Source: Pseudacidovorax sp.
Lineage (GTDB): Bacteria; Pseudomonadota; Gammaproteobacteria; Burkholderiales; Burkholderiaceae_C
Length of the DNA: 64,000 bases
NCBI RefSeq assembly: GCF_017991995.1
Contig: NZ_JAGOPN010000014.1
Span: forward strand, 1 to 64,000
Reading direction: 5' to 3'
The stretch's first letter is position 1, and every line of letters begins with the position of its first letter. The notes under the pieces were generated by a model. That model searched no databases, was not told the origin of the DNA, and was given only the letters and a program-made list of their open reading frames with translations. The translations under genes were made by a program, and so were the position numbers. This document shows positions 18,645 through 27,121 of this stretch, piece by piece.

Positions 18645-19424
18645 ATGACCGACACCGCCACCACTTCGACGCCCCGCATCGCCCTCATCACCGGCGGCAG
18701 CCGCGGCCTGGGCAAGAGCGCCGCCCTGCACCTCGCCCGCGACGGCGTGGACCTGCTGATCACCTACCGCAACCGCGCCGACGAGGCCGAGGCCGTGGTG
18801 CGCGAGGTGCAGGCCCTGGGCCGGCGCGCCGTGGCCCTGCCCCTGGACGTGTCGCGGGCCGACACCTTCGCCGGCTTTGCCGCCGCCGTGCGCGAGGGGC
18901 TCGCCGCCACCTGGGGCCGCACGCAATTCGACATCCTGCTCAACAACGCCGGCATGGGCATCCACGCCAGCTTCGAGGCCACCACCGAGACGCAGTTCGA
19001 CGAGCTGATGGCCACGCACCTGAGGGGCCCCTTCTTCCTCACACAGGCGCTGCTGCCGCTGCTGGCCGACGGGGGCAATGTGCTGAACGTGTCCTCGGGC
19101 CTGGCGCGCTTCTCGCTGCCCGGCTATGCGGCCTACGCCACCATGAAGGGCGGCATCGAGGTGCTGACGCGCTACCTGGCCAAGGAACTGGGCCCGCGCC
19201 GCATCGCCGTGAACGTGATCGCCCCCGGCGCCATCGAGACCGACTTCGGCGGCGGCGTGGTGCGCGACAACGCGCAGATGAACGCCGCCATCGCCGCGCA
19301 GACCGCGCAGGGCCGCGTCGGCCTGCCCGACGACATCGGCGGTGCCGTGGCCGCGCTGCTGCGGCCGGGCAACCACTGGATGACGGCGCAGCGCGTCGAG
19401 GTGTCGGGCGGGATGTTCATCTGA
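18645..19424 (+). CDS. Short-chain dehydrogenase/reductase
   Basis: 259-residue NAD(P)-dependent oxidoreductase. Cofactor motif ALITGGSRGLGKS (TGxxxGxG), the NNAG motif in ILLNNAGMG, a Ser in LNVSSGLARFSL, catalytic YAAYATMKGG (YxxxK) and a GAIETDF segment are all present. The basic residues after the glycine motif (TYRNRA) favour NADPH. Good AAGGAAG before the ATG. It is the target of the divergent LysR gene by position. Substrate unknown. Its 3' end overlaps the convergent DUF2917 gene by 8 bp. Confidence 0.92.
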   Translation: MTDTATTSTPRIALITGGSRGLGKSAALHLARDGVDLLITYRNRADEAEAVVREVQALGRRAVALPLDVSRADTFAGFAAAVREGLAATWGRTQFDILLNNAGMGIHASFEATTETQFDELMATHLRGPFFLTQALLPLLADGGNVLNVSSGLARFSLPGYAAYATMKGGIEVLTRYLAKELGPRRIAVNVIAPGAIETDFGGGVVRDNAQMNAAIAAQTAQGRVGLPDDIGGAVAALLRPGNHWMTAQRVEVSGGMFI

Positions 19425-19797
19425 GCGCAGTCGGCCCACTGACCCTGCCGACGCGCGCCAGTCGCGCCAGGGCCGTCCGCCAGAGCGCCTGCAAGCCGGC
19501 CGCCAGCGCGGAGGTCGGCGCCGTTGGCGTGAGCCGGGCGACCCGCGCGGGCGCATCGTCCAGCGCCAGCACCTGAACCCAGCCCTCGGCATCGACCTGA
19601 TGGGCTTGGCCAGCGTCCAGATGCTGGGACACGGCCAGCATCTGCTCCGCCACCCAGCGCGGCGCCTCCACCACCCGCACATGGCCTTCGACGGCGAAGA
19701 GCAGGGTGCCGCGGCTCACCGGCAGCAGCAGGCATTCGCCAGGGGCGATGCAGGCCGGATCGGCAGCACGGGAAAGGGCGGCATGGCGGGCGGTCAT
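19417..19797 (-). CDS. DUF2917 domain protein
   Basis: 126-residue protein of unknown function, the second DUF2917 member in the window. The core ECLLLPVSRGTLLFAVEGHVRVVE and the HLDAGQAHQVDAEGWVQVLALDD segments form a cupin-like beta region. The start at 19797 follows AAGGAG at proper spacing. Divergent from the MocR-type regulator, paralleling the DUF2917/LysR pair at 7192-8649. Confidence 0.72.
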   Translation of the reverse strand: MTARHAALSRAADPACIAPGECLLLPVSRGTLLFAVEGHVRVVEAPRWVAEQMLAVSQHLDAGQAHQVDAEGWVQVLALDDAPARVARLTPTAPTSALAAGLQALWRTALARLARVGRVSGPTALR

Positions 19798-19978
19798 GGA
19801 AGCTCCTTGAACAGGGCGTGGAAGTGGCCTCCAGCGTAGGCCTGACGCTGCCAGCAAAACAGGCACACCCGGCGCGGACATCGACCGCAACAGCGGCGCC
19901 GAAAGGCGTTCTGTTATGGTCGATTCGCCGCCCAACTGCATCTGTTCCGATGCACCCGGCCGGCGCACCATCGCAGCC

Positions 19979-21439
19979 ATGTCCCCCCTGCCCCGCTACC
20001 GCCAGCTGGCCCAGCATTACACCCAGGCCATCCGCGCCGGCACGCTGCAGCCCGGCGAGCGCCTGCCCTCGCTGCGCGAGCTGATGAAGCTGCATGGCGT
20101 GAGCCTGTCCACCGCCTTGCAGGTCTGCCGCACCCTCGAAGGCGATGGCTTCGCCGAGGCGCGCGAGCGCTCGGGCTACTTCGTGCGCCAGCCGCGCCGC
20201 CTGGCCATGGTGCCCATGGACGAGCCCGCCGCCGACCGGCCGCCCGATCCGGCGCAGTTCGTCGGCATCCACCAGACGGTGTCGGACTTCGTCACCCGCC
20301 GCCGCTGGGGCGAGGTGCACCTGGACCTGTCCTCCGCCCGCGCCTCGCCCGAGTTCTACCCGGCCGAGGCCCTGCGCACGGCCATGATGCGCAGCCTGCG
20401 CCAGCGGCCGCAGTTGCTCACGCAGGCATCGCCCTCGCGCAGCCGCACACCTTTCCGCGAGGCGGTGGCGCGGCGGGCGCTACGCGCCGGCATGCACCTC
20501 GCGCCCGAGGACGTGCTGCCCACCAACGGCTGCATCGAGGCGCTGAACCTGGCGCTGCGCGCGGTCGCCCAGCCCGGCGACACGGTGGCCGTCGAATCGC
20601 CCACCTTCTACGGCCTGCTGCAGGCGCTCGAAAGCCTGGGCATGCGCGCACTGGAGATTCCCACCAGCCCGCAGACCGGCCTGTCGCTGGACGCGCTGGA
20701 GCTCGCCCTGCGCACCTACGAAGGCATCAAGGCCGTCGCGGTGGTGCCGCACCTGCAGAACCCGCTGGGCAGCGTCATGCCCGACACCCACAAGCAGCGG
20801 CTGGTGCAGTTGTGCCGCGCGCACGGCACCGCGCTGATCGAGGACGACACCTACACCGAGCTGCTGGACATGGACGCCGTCCCGCGTGCCGTCCAGTCCT
20901 TCGACACCGACGGCGGCGTGATCCATTGCGCCTCGCTGCACAAGGTGCTGGCGCCCGGGCTGCGGCTGGGCTGGATCCACGCCGGCCGCTGGCATGCGCG
21001 GGTGGAGATGCTCAAGTTCGCCCAGACGCGGATGAACGAGGAGCTGTCGCAATGGGCCGTGGGCGAGTTCATGGCCACGAGCGCCTACGACCGCCACCTG
21101 CGCCGCCTGCGCGAGACGCTGCGGCTGCAGCGCGAGCGCACGGCCGATGCCATCGCCGCGCACTTCCCGGCCGGCACGCGCATCAACCTGCCGCCCGGCG
21201 GGCTTCAGCTGTGGGTGGAGCTGCCGGCTGGCACGCAGGCCCAGGCGCTGTTCGATGCGGCGCTGGAAGAGCACATCCTCGTTGCGCCGGGCACGCTGTT
21301 CTCCAACAGCGCGCGCTGCGACGGATTTGTGCGCATCAACTGCGGCCTGCCCTGGTCACCGGCGCTGGCGGCAGGCTTGAAGCGGCTGGGGGAGTTGGCC
21401 GTCCAGGTGGCGAGGCCCGCGGTGCGCCGGGCGGCCTGA
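19979..21439 (+). CDS. MocR-type GntR regulator with aminotransferase domain
   Basis: 486-residue PLP-dependent regulator. The N-terminal GntR winged helix (YRQLAQHYTQAIRAGTLQPGERLPSLRELMKLHGVS) is fused to a fold-type I aminotransferase-like domain. The latter has LPTNGCIEALNLAL, PHLQNPLGS, the LIEDDTYTEL aspartate region, and the PLP lysine in SLHKVLAPGLRLGW. MocR proteins sense amino acids or vitamers and often control a divergent gene. An in-frame ATG at 19916 would extend the protein by 21 residues without homology to the family N terminus. Confidence 0.9.
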   Translation: MSPLPRYRQLAQHYTQAIRAGTLQPGERLPSLRELMKLHGVSLSTALQVCRTLEGDGFAEARERSGYFVRQPRRLAMVPMDEPAADRPPDPAQFVGIHQTVSDFVTRRRWGEVHLDLSSARASPEFYPAEALRTAMMRSLRQRPQLLTQASPSRSRTPFREAVARRALRAGMHLAPEDVLPTNGCIEALNLALRAVAQPGDTVAVESPTFYGLLQALESLGMRALEIPTSPQTGLSLDALELALRTYEGIKAVAVVPHLQNPLGSVMPDTHKQRLVQLCRAHGTALIEDDTYTELLDMDAVPRAVQSFDTDGGVIHCASLHKVLAPGLRLGWIHAGRWHARVEMLKFAQTRMNEELSQWAVGEFMATSAYDRHLRRLRETLRLQRERTADAIAAHFPAGTRINLPPGGLQLWVELPAGTQAQALFDAALEEHILVAPGTLFSNSARCDGFVRINCGLPWSPALAAGLKRLGELAVQVARPAVRRAA

Positions 21440-21499
21440 GCGGCCAGCCCCGACGCGCCGCTGTTCTCTTGCGCTGACGCTTCGCCGGACGTCAGCGGG

Positions 21500-22426
21500 T
21501 CAGTCGACCAGCGCCAGCGCGGCGTAGTCCCCGACCTTGTCGCCCAGGCCCGCTGCGACCAATTCCACACCCTCGGTGAGCGAGGGCAGGCGCCCCTCCA
21601 GTTGCGACTGCAGCCGCGGGAGCAGGAAGTCGCGGTTGTGCCAGAAGACGCTGCCACCCAGGCTGATGCGCGACAGGTCCAGCGCGGCCACCAGGTTGTA
21701 GAGCAGGCGGCCCATCACGCGGCACAGCGCGTCCACCGTGGCCAGGGCCTTTGCATCGCCCTGCTGTGCGGCACCGAAGAGTTCGGCCGCATCCACCCCG
21801 AAACGCCGGGCGATGGCGTTGCCCGCCACCAGCGACTCCACGTCGCCGCGGTTGCCGCAGCCGCACAACGCCTCGTTGTCGTCATCGCTGACGAACAGGT
21901 GGCCGGCGTGGCCCGCGTTGCCGTTCTTGCCACGCAGCGTGCGCCCGTCCACGCACAGGCCGACGCCCACGCCGGTACTCCAGGTGACGTAGGCGCAATG
22001 GTCCTGGCCCTGCAGCGCGCCCCAGCGGCGCTCGGCCTCCAGCGCGGCGACGGCGTCGTTCTCCACCCGCACGCGGCCGAAGCGGGCGGCCAGCGGCGCC
22101 TCGATGGGCGCGAAGGTCCAGTCGTTGGGCAGGCCCCGGTCCGGGCCCGCCAGGCCGCCGCAGATGTTGGGCGTGGCCAGGGCGATGGCGCCCTCGCGCA
22201 GCACGAAAGGGCCGGCCGACGACACGCCCACCTGGTCCACCGCCGACACCGGCACGCCGGCCTCGGCACAGGCCGCCTCGATGAGCTGCATCACCTGCCG
22301 GGCCACCGCCTCGTTGTCGCCGGTCTTGGCGGTGGGCGCGTTCTGCCGGGCAATCAGGTCGGTACTGCCAGCTTTGGCCAGGCTCACCGCCACCTTGGTG
22401 CCGCCGATGTCGACGCAGGCTTTCAT
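21500..22426 (-). CDS. ROK family sugar kinase
   Basis: 308-residue ROK kinase (N-acylmannosamine kinase, fructokinase or glucokinase type). Phosphate-1 motif CVDIGGTKVAVSLA is at the N terminus; VENDAVAALEAERRWG carries the catalytic Asp; VTWSTGVGVGLCVDG is the phosphate-2 region; and GHAGHLFV provides the sugar/Zn His. The zinc motif reads CGCGNRGDVE: the last Cys of CxCGxxGCxE is Asp, so zinc binding may be altered. ATG at 22426. It precedes a DUF2905 gene. The sugar is unresolved. Confidence 0.85.
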   Translation of the reverse strand: MKACVDIGGTKVAVSLAKAGSTDLIARQNAPTAKTGDNEAVARQVMQLIEAACAEAGVPVSAVDQVGVSSAGPFVLREGAIALATPNICGGLAGPDRGLPNDWTFAPIEAPLAARFGRVRVENDAVAALEAERRWGALQGQDHCAYVTWSTGVGVGLCVDGRTLRGKNGNAGHAGHLFVSDDDNEALCGCGNRGDVESLVAGNAIARRFGVDAAELFGAAQQGDAKALATVDALCRVMGRLLYNLVAALDLSRISLGGSVFWHNRDFLLPRLQSQLEGRLPSLTEGVELVAAGLGDKVGDYAALALVD

Positions 22427-22465
22427 GCGCGGGTTTCCTTGGATCGTTGAAAGAGAAGAGGAAGC

Positions 22466-22660
22466 TCAGAGTAAGCGCGCCACGCCGGCCGCGATCATGC
22501 TCAGCACCACGGTGCTGGCGATGGGCACTTGCCACACGCGGCCGAAGAGCTTGAATTGGAAGTCGCCCGGCAGCCGGCCGAAGCCGAGCTTGCGCAGCCA
22601 GCCCGTGAGGCCCTGCAGCAGCAGCAGGGCCAGCATGGTGACAAGCAGCCAGCGCAGCAT
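22466..22660 (-). CDS. DUF2905 small membrane protein
   Basis: 64-residue inner-membrane protein with two transmembrane segments (LLVTMLALLLLQGL and STVVLSMIAAGVARLL) around GRLPGDFQFKLFGR, the loop characteristic of DUF2905. Length is normal for the family. It lies between the phosphatase gene and the ROK kinase gene on the same strand. Function unknown. Confidence 0.8.
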   Translation of the reverse strand: MLRWLLVTMLALLLLQGLTGWLRKLGFGRLPGDFQFKLFGRVWQVPIASTVVLSMIAAGVARLL

Positions 22661-22682
22661 GAGCGACGGGGTTGCGGCTCGC

Positions 22683-23444
22683 TCAGCCAGCCAGGGCCGC
22701 GAGGGCCTGTCGGTGCAGCTCGGGCGTGGCGGCGGCGACCACGCGGCCGTCGGAATGCAGGCCCAGCGGCTGGCCGGCCCAGTCGGTGATCACGCCGCCC
22801 GCTGCCTCCACCAGGCCGGCGGGGCCCAGGTAGTCGTAGGGCTGCAGGCCGGCCTCGACCACCAGGTCGATGGTGCCGCCGGCCAGTTGGGCATAGCTGT
22901 AGCAGTCGCCGCCGAAGCGGCGCATGGCGCACTGGCGGCTCAGGCGGTCGAAGGCCGTCCATTCGTCGGCCGAGAAGATGTCGGGCGAGGTGGTGAAGAT
23001 GCGCGCCTCGGACAGCTGCGTGCATTCGCGCACGCGCACCGGTTGGCCGTTGCGCATGGCCACGCCGTCCTGACCCACCCAGCGCTCGCCGAGCACCGGC
23101 ATGTCGACCAGGCCGAGCACCACGCGCCCGCCCTCCATGGCGCCGATCAGCGTGCCCCACAGGGGGGAGCCGGTGATGAAGCTGCGCGTGCCGTCGATGG
23201 GGTCGAGCACCCACACGCGGGCCGCGTCCAGGTTCTGCTGGCCATGCTCCTCGCCATAGATGCCGTCCTGCGGCAGGGCCTGTCCCAGGATGTCGCGCAT
23301 GGCCTGCTCGGCCGCGCGGTCGGCCAGCGTAACCGGGCTTTCGTCGGCCTTGGTGATGATGTCCAGCGGCTGGCGGAAATGCGCCATCGACTGGGCGGCG
23401 GCGGCATCGGCCAGGGCGTGGGCGGTACGGAGCAGGTCGTTCAT
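22683..23444 (-). CDS. Inositol monophosphatase family protein (HisN-like phosphatase)
   Basis: 253-residue Mg2+-dependent, Li+-sensitive phosphatase. Metal-binding motifs: ESPVTLADRAAEQ, GEEHG, WVLDPIDGTRSFITGSP (DPxDGT) and QPYDYLGPAGLVEAAGG (the usual W-D-x-A-A is here YDYLGPAG). The specific variant resembles histidinol-phosphatase HisN. The reading frame stays open far upstream (to 25448) through the antisense of other genes; the start at 23444 (MNDLLRTA) matches the family N terminus. Alternative roles are inositol-1-phosphatase or CysQ-like activity. Confidence 0.88.
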   Translation of the reverse strand: MNDLLRTAHALADAAAAQSMAHFRQPLDIITKADESPVTLADRAAEQAMRDILGQALPQDGIYGEEHGQQNLDAARVWVLDPIDGTRSFITGSPLWGTLIGAMEGGRVVLGLVDMPVLGERWVGQDGVAMRNGQPVRVRECTQLSEARIFTTSPDIFSADEWTAFDRLSRQCAMRRFGGDCYSYAQLAGGTIDLVVEAGLQPYDYLGPAGLVEAAGGVITDWAGQPLGLHSDGRVVAAATPELHRQALAALAG

Positions 23445-23488
23445 GGGCGGGCGGGGATGGCGCGATGCGGTCGGTGAAATCAAAGGAA

Positions 23489-24601
23489 TCAGAGCGTGTG
23501 GCTGCGGTCGCCCTGGCGGAAGCCGATGGCGTCCCACGGCTCGCCAGCGGCGAAGGCGAGCACCTTGAACAGCTCGCCCATCTCGTGCTCGTGGATCAGG
23601 CGGGCCGCCAGGGCCCGTTCCGCCAGCGGGGCGGCCATCATGCGCTCGGCCAGGCCGCAGTCGAGCAGAAAGCGCGCCTGGCTGGTGTAGCCCAGCACTT
23701 CCAGGCCGGCGTCCTGGCCGGCCAGCGCGACGCCGGTGAAGTCGACGTGGGCGGTGATGTCCTTGTCGCCCACGGCCACGAGGGGGTTGTCGTCGGAGCG
23801 GTGGGCCTGGTGGCACATCAGCGTGCCCATGTGGCGCTGCGGGTGGTAGTACTCGACCTCGGGAAAGCCATAGTCCAGGAAGTAGGCGGCGCCGCGCTTC
23901 AGGCGCTCGGCCAGCGTGGCGATGAAGGCGCGGGCCTGGGGATGCACCTCGGTCAGGTAGTCCTGAGGGCCGTCGGGCTCGACGGGCGGGCGCAGCCCGG
24001 TCGGTCGGTCGTCCCAGCCGAAGCGGCCATCGGTCTGCACGACGACGCCGCGCTCCAGCCACTCGCCGGCGCGCCGCACCAGCAGTTGGACCGGCATGGC
24101 GTCCAGCACCTCGTTGCCGACCACCACGCCTTCGATGCCGTCGGGCAGCGCATCGACCCAGCGCACGCGGCCGGCCCAGGGCGCGAGACGCTCCTGCTGG
24201 CGCGCGCGCAGGGCGCCGGAGAGGTCGACGATGGTGTAGCGCGCGACGCGCTCGCCCAGGCTTTCCAGCAGCTGCGCGGCCAGGGCGCCGCTGCCGGCAC
24301 CGAATTCCCAGACCTCGTCGGTACCCGTGTGCTCGAAGGCATCGGCCACGGCCACGGCCAGGCTCTGACCGAACAGCGAAGACAGCTCGGGCGCGGTCAC
24401 GAAGTCGCTGCCCGACTGCGGCAGGTGGCCGAACTTGCGGCTGCCGTGCGCGTAATAGCCCAGCCCCGGCGCGTAGAGGGCCAGCGCCATGAAGCGGTCG
24501 AACGGCAGCCAGCCACCGTCCCGCTCGATGGCGCGCCTCACCAGCGCTGCACAGGCAGAAGAGGCGGTCGGTACACTGGGCGGGGTCGTCGGGGTGCTCA
24601 C
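23489..24601 (-). CDS. SAM-dependent methyltransferase, MidA/NDUFAF7-like
   Basis: 370-residue DUF185-type methyltransferase, related to the mitochondrial arginine methyltransferase NDUFAF7. Motifs: LGYYAHGSRKFGHL, SDFVTAPELSSLFGQ, SAM motif VWEFGAGSGALAAQLL, GNEVLDAMPVQLL and AYFLDYGFPEVEYYHPQR. The GTG at 24601 is chosen because GGAG lies 9 nt upstream; ATG 24610 is the alternative. Divergent from the FolM-like gene. The bacterial substrate is unknown. Confidence 0.88.
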   Translation of the reverse strand: MSTPTTPPSVPTASSACAALVRRAIERDGGWLPFDRFMALALYAPGLGYYAHGSRKFGHLPQSGSDFVTAPELSSLFGQSLAVAVADAFEHTGTDEVWEFGAGSGALAAQLLESLGERVARYTIVDLSGALRARQQERLAPWAGRVRWVDALPDGIEGVVVGNEVLDAMPVQLLVRRAGEWLERGVVVQTDGRFGWDDRPTGLRPPVEPDGPQDYLTEVHPQARAFIATLAERLKRGAAYFLDYGFPEVEYYHPQRHMGTLMCHQAHRSDDNPLVAVGDKDITAHVDFTGVALAGQDAGLEVLGYTSQARFLLDCGLAERMMAAPLAERALAARLIHEHEMGELFKVLAFAAGEPWDAIGFRQGDRSHTL

Positions 24602-24707
24602 GGCACCCATTCTCCCTGCAACCTCCGGGTGGCCCGGCGCCTGGGGTCCTTGCCCTTTGGCGGCATGCCCGGCCGACCGACCGATGCCCCCCACCGATCA
24701 CCCATCC

Positions 24708-25484
24708 ATGAGTGCCCTTCCCTCCGCCAGTGAACCGCGTACCGTGCTGGTGACCGGCGCCGGCCGCCGGCTCGGCCGCGAGATCGCCCTGGCCCTGGCG
24801 GCGGGCGGCTGGCAGGTCGCGGTGCACTACCGCAGCTCGCGCGACGAAGCCCAGGCCACCGCCGCCGACTGCGCCCGGCTTTCCGGCCGCGCCGCGATCA
24901 TCAGCGCCGAGCTGGAGGACGAGGCCGCCGTCCGCGCGATGGTGCCGCAGGTGGTGGCCGAGTTCGGCCGGCTCGACGCCGTGGTGCACAGCGCCTCGCG
25001 GTTCGAGCACGACGATGCCGCCAGCTTTGGCTATGCCGCCATGGAGGCCCATCTGCGCAGCAACACCGGTGCCGCCATCGTGCTGGCCCAGGCGCTGCGC
25101 CAGCATCTGGACGAACGCGACGGCCAAGGCGCCGTGGTCCATCTGCTGGACCAGAAGCTGTGGAACCCGAATCCCGACTTCCTGAGTTACACGTTGTCGA
25201 AGGCCGCGCTGGAAGCCGCCACGCCGCTGCTGGCGTTGGCCCTGGCACCGCGCGTGCGCGTGGTGGGCGTGGCCCCGGGTCTCACGCTGACCAGCCACAT
25301 GCTGAGCGACGAGCGCTTCCAGCAGTTGCATCGCCTGTCGCCGCTGGGCCGCTCCTCCACGCCGCAGGACGTGGCGGCCACGGTGCGCTTCGCGCTCGAG
25401 AACAACTCGATGACCGGCACCACGCTGCTGGTCGACGGCGGCCAACATCTCATGCGCTTCGACCGCGACTTTTCATTGATGTGA
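24708..25484 (+). CDS. FolM-like short-chain reductase (dihydromonapterin/pteridine reductase type)
   Basis: 258-residue SDR. The cofactor motif VLVTGAGRRLGREIAL with GRRLG is typical of the pteridine reductase/FolM branch. LLDQKLWNPNPDFLSYTLSKAALE carries the catalytic Tyr-x3-Lys (YTLSK), with LLDQK in place of the usual SS region. The end is VDGGQHLMRF. It lies 159 nt before folB, which supports a pterin-related role in folate or tetrahydromonapterin synthesis. ATG 24708 preferred; 24684 is an alternative. A repeat element follows its stop codon. Confidence 0.85.
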   Translation: MSALPSASEPRTVLVTGAGRRLGREIALALAAGGWQVAVHYRSSRDEAQATAADCARLSGRAAIISAELEDEAAVRAMVPQVVAEFGRLDAVVHSASRFEHDDAASFGYAAMEAHLRSNTGAAIVLAQALRQHLDERDGQGAVVHLLDQKLWNPNPDFLSYTLSKAALEAATPLLALALAPRVRVVGVAPGLTLTSHMLSDERFQQLHRLSPLGRSSTPQDVAATVRFALENNSMTGTTLLVDGGQHLMRFDRDFSLM

Positions 25485-25488
25485 AACA

Positions 25489-25594
25489 CCCCCAGGCTCC
25501 GCGCTTCGCGCTGCGCCTCCCCCTCCAGGGGGCGCATCCAGCGGCCCGGCAAAGCCGGTTCCGCGGATGCCCACGCGTGGCCTGCTCCGCGGCC
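25489..25594 (+). repeat. interspersed repeat, copy A
   Basis: About 106 bp matching 7084-7191 (reverse strand). It begins 5 nt after the stop codon of the FolM-like gene, in the same orientation relative to that gene as copy B has to its own upstream gene. Internal arms (CCCCCT/AGGGGG and CCGGC/GCCGG) can form hairpins. It could act as a terminator-like or REP-like element. Confidence 0.8.
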
Positions 25595-25643
25595 CTCTGC
25601 ATCCCGCAGGCGCATCGGCCGCCGACTCTCTTCACGACATGCC

Positions 25644-26030
25644 ATGAATGTCCAGCCTACTTCTCCCCTCCACGGCCAGCAACGCCTGACGCTCACGGGC
25701 CTGCGCTTCGATGCCAACCTGGGCATCCTCGACAGCGAGAAGACGGCGCCGCAGCCGATCCGCGTCGATGCCGAACTCAACCTGGGTCCGCAGCCGCTGG
25801 CACCGCAGGACGACGACATCTTCCATGTGCTCGACTACCGCAAGGTGCGCAAGATCATCATCGACGAGTGCACCGCGCACCATGTGAACCTGCTGGAAAG
25901 CCTGATCGGCCAGGTGGCCGGCCGGCTGATGCAGCTGCCCGGCGTGCTGGGCGTGCGGGTGAAGATCGCCAAGCTGGAAATCTTCGACGACTGCGAAGTC
26001 GCGATCCAAGTCGAGACCGGCCAGTGGTGA
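25644..26030 (+). CDS. folB: Dihydroneopterin aldolase
   Basis: 128 residues. Converts dihydroneopterin to 6-hydroxymethyl-dihydropterin in folate synthesis. Visible motifs: LTGLRFDANLGILDSEK (substrate Glu/Gly region of the FolB/FolX family, with LDSEK for the usual GVYDWE-type segment), HVLDYRKVRKIIIDE (Tyr) and HHVNLLESLIGQVAGRL (LLE). C-terminal KLEIFDDCEVAIQVE. Downstream of the FolM-like reductase. FolX-type epimerase activity cannot be excluded. Confidence 0.88.
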   Translation: MNVQPTSPLHGQQRLTLTGLRFDANLGILDSEKTAPQPIRVDAELNLGPQPLAPQDDDIFHVLDYRKVRKIIIDECTAHHVNLLESLIGQVAGRLMQLPGVLGVRVKIAKLEIFDDCEVAIQVETGQW

Positions 26031-26067
26031 GCGCAGGCGAGGCCCATCGAGTCGGATTGCATCGCGC

Positions 26068-27057
26068 TCATTCGGGTTGGATCCCGGCACGCTTGGCGAG
26101 CGTGCCGTAGAGGCCGATGTCCCGGTGGAGGAGTCCCGCCAGCTGACGCGGCTCGCCGCCCACCGGCACCAGACCCTGCTGCGCCAGCACCTGGCGCATG
26201 CCCGGATCGTCGAGCGCCGCACGCACGTTGGCATTCACGGTCCCGATGACGGCGTCCGTGGTTCCGCGCGGCGCAAAGAGGCCGTACCACAGCGTCATCT
26301 CCAGGCCGGCCAGACCGCTCTCGGCAAAGGTGGGAACGTTCGGGAAATCAGCGCTGCGGCGCTTGGCCGCGAACGCCAGGGCCCTCAGGCGACCCACCTG
26401 CAGCTGGGGCCCGACGCTGGGCGCCGAGCCGATCAGGAACTGCACGTCTCCCGCCATCAGTGCGGTGACGGCCTCTCCTGCGCCTTTGTAGGGAATGTGG
26501 ACGGCCTGCACGCCAGCGACATTGAGGAAGTTCTCGGCGGCCAGGTGAAAGGCATTGCCCACACCCGGAGAGGCATAGGCCAGCTTGGCGCCCGGCCGTT
26601 TGGCCGCCGCGATGAAGTCGGCCAGCGTCCTGGCAGGGTTGGCCGCATTGACGACGAGCAGCATGCCCTCGGCCGCACAGACCTCCACCACCGGGCGCAG
26701 GTCGCGCTCCGTATCGAAGGGAAGCTTCTTGTAGATGCTGGGATTGATGGCCAGGGAAGGACCATGCAGGAGCAAGGTATGGCCATCCGGCGGCGCCTTG
26801 GCCACGATGTCCGCGCCGATGTTGCCGTTGGCACCCGCGCGGTTCTCGACGATGAAGGTGTTTCCGGTGCGCTGGCCCAGCACATTGGCCAGCAGGCGGG
26901 CCACGATGTCGGGCGCACCGCCCGTGCCGAAGGGAACGATGATCCGCGTTACCCGGCTGTCGCGCTCCTGCGCCAGCACCGGCGGCACGCCACCCAGGCA
27001 GGCTGCGGCGGCCAGTGTGGCAAGGAAGGATTTTCTTGTGATTCCAGAGTCGGACAT
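26068..27057 (-). CDS. Tripartite tricarboxylate transporter (Bug/TctC) substrate-binding protein
   Basis: 329-residue periplasmic binding protein. N-terminal signal with twin basic residues, ITRKSFLATLAAAACLGG, and cleavage near VLAQE. Family motifs: RIIVPFGTGGAPDIVARLLA, VENRAGANGNIGADIVA, LAYASPGVGNAFHLAAENF, VHIPYKGAGEAVTALMAGDV and WYGLFAPRGT. No TctA/TctB membrane genes are nearby, so it is an orphan receptor, as is frequent in Burkholderiales. GGAG before the ATG. Last gene of the leftward hydrolase operon; the ligand is probably a small carboxylate linked to those hydrolases. Confidence 0.9.
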   Translation of the reverse strand: MSDSGITRKSFLATLAAAACLGGVPPVLAQERDSRVTRIIVPFGTGGAPDIVARLLANVLGQRTGNTFIVENRAGANGNIGADIVAKAPPDGHTLLLHGPSLAINPSIYKKLPFDTERDLRPVVEVCAAEGMLLVVNAANPARTLADFIAAAKRPGAKLAYASPGVGNAFHLAAENFLNVAGVQAVHIPYKGAGEAVTALMAGDVQFLIGSAPSVGPQLQVGRLRALAFAAKRRSADFPNVPTFAESGLAGLEMTLWYGLFAPRGTTDAVIGTVNANVRAALDDPGMRQVLAQQGLVPVGGEPRQLAGLLHRDIGLYGTLAKRAGIQPE

Positions 27058-27121
27058 GGTGTCTCCAAGGTAGGGCCTGCGCTGTCTGGCCGGCCTCTTT
27101 CTGAGCCCGAGGGCTTCTGCT

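Noticed and set aside
22683-25448. Single 921-codon minus-strand frame
   Set aside because: Only the part up to 23444 codes for the phosphatase; the remainder runs out of frame through the MidA-like gene and antisense to the FolM-like gene.
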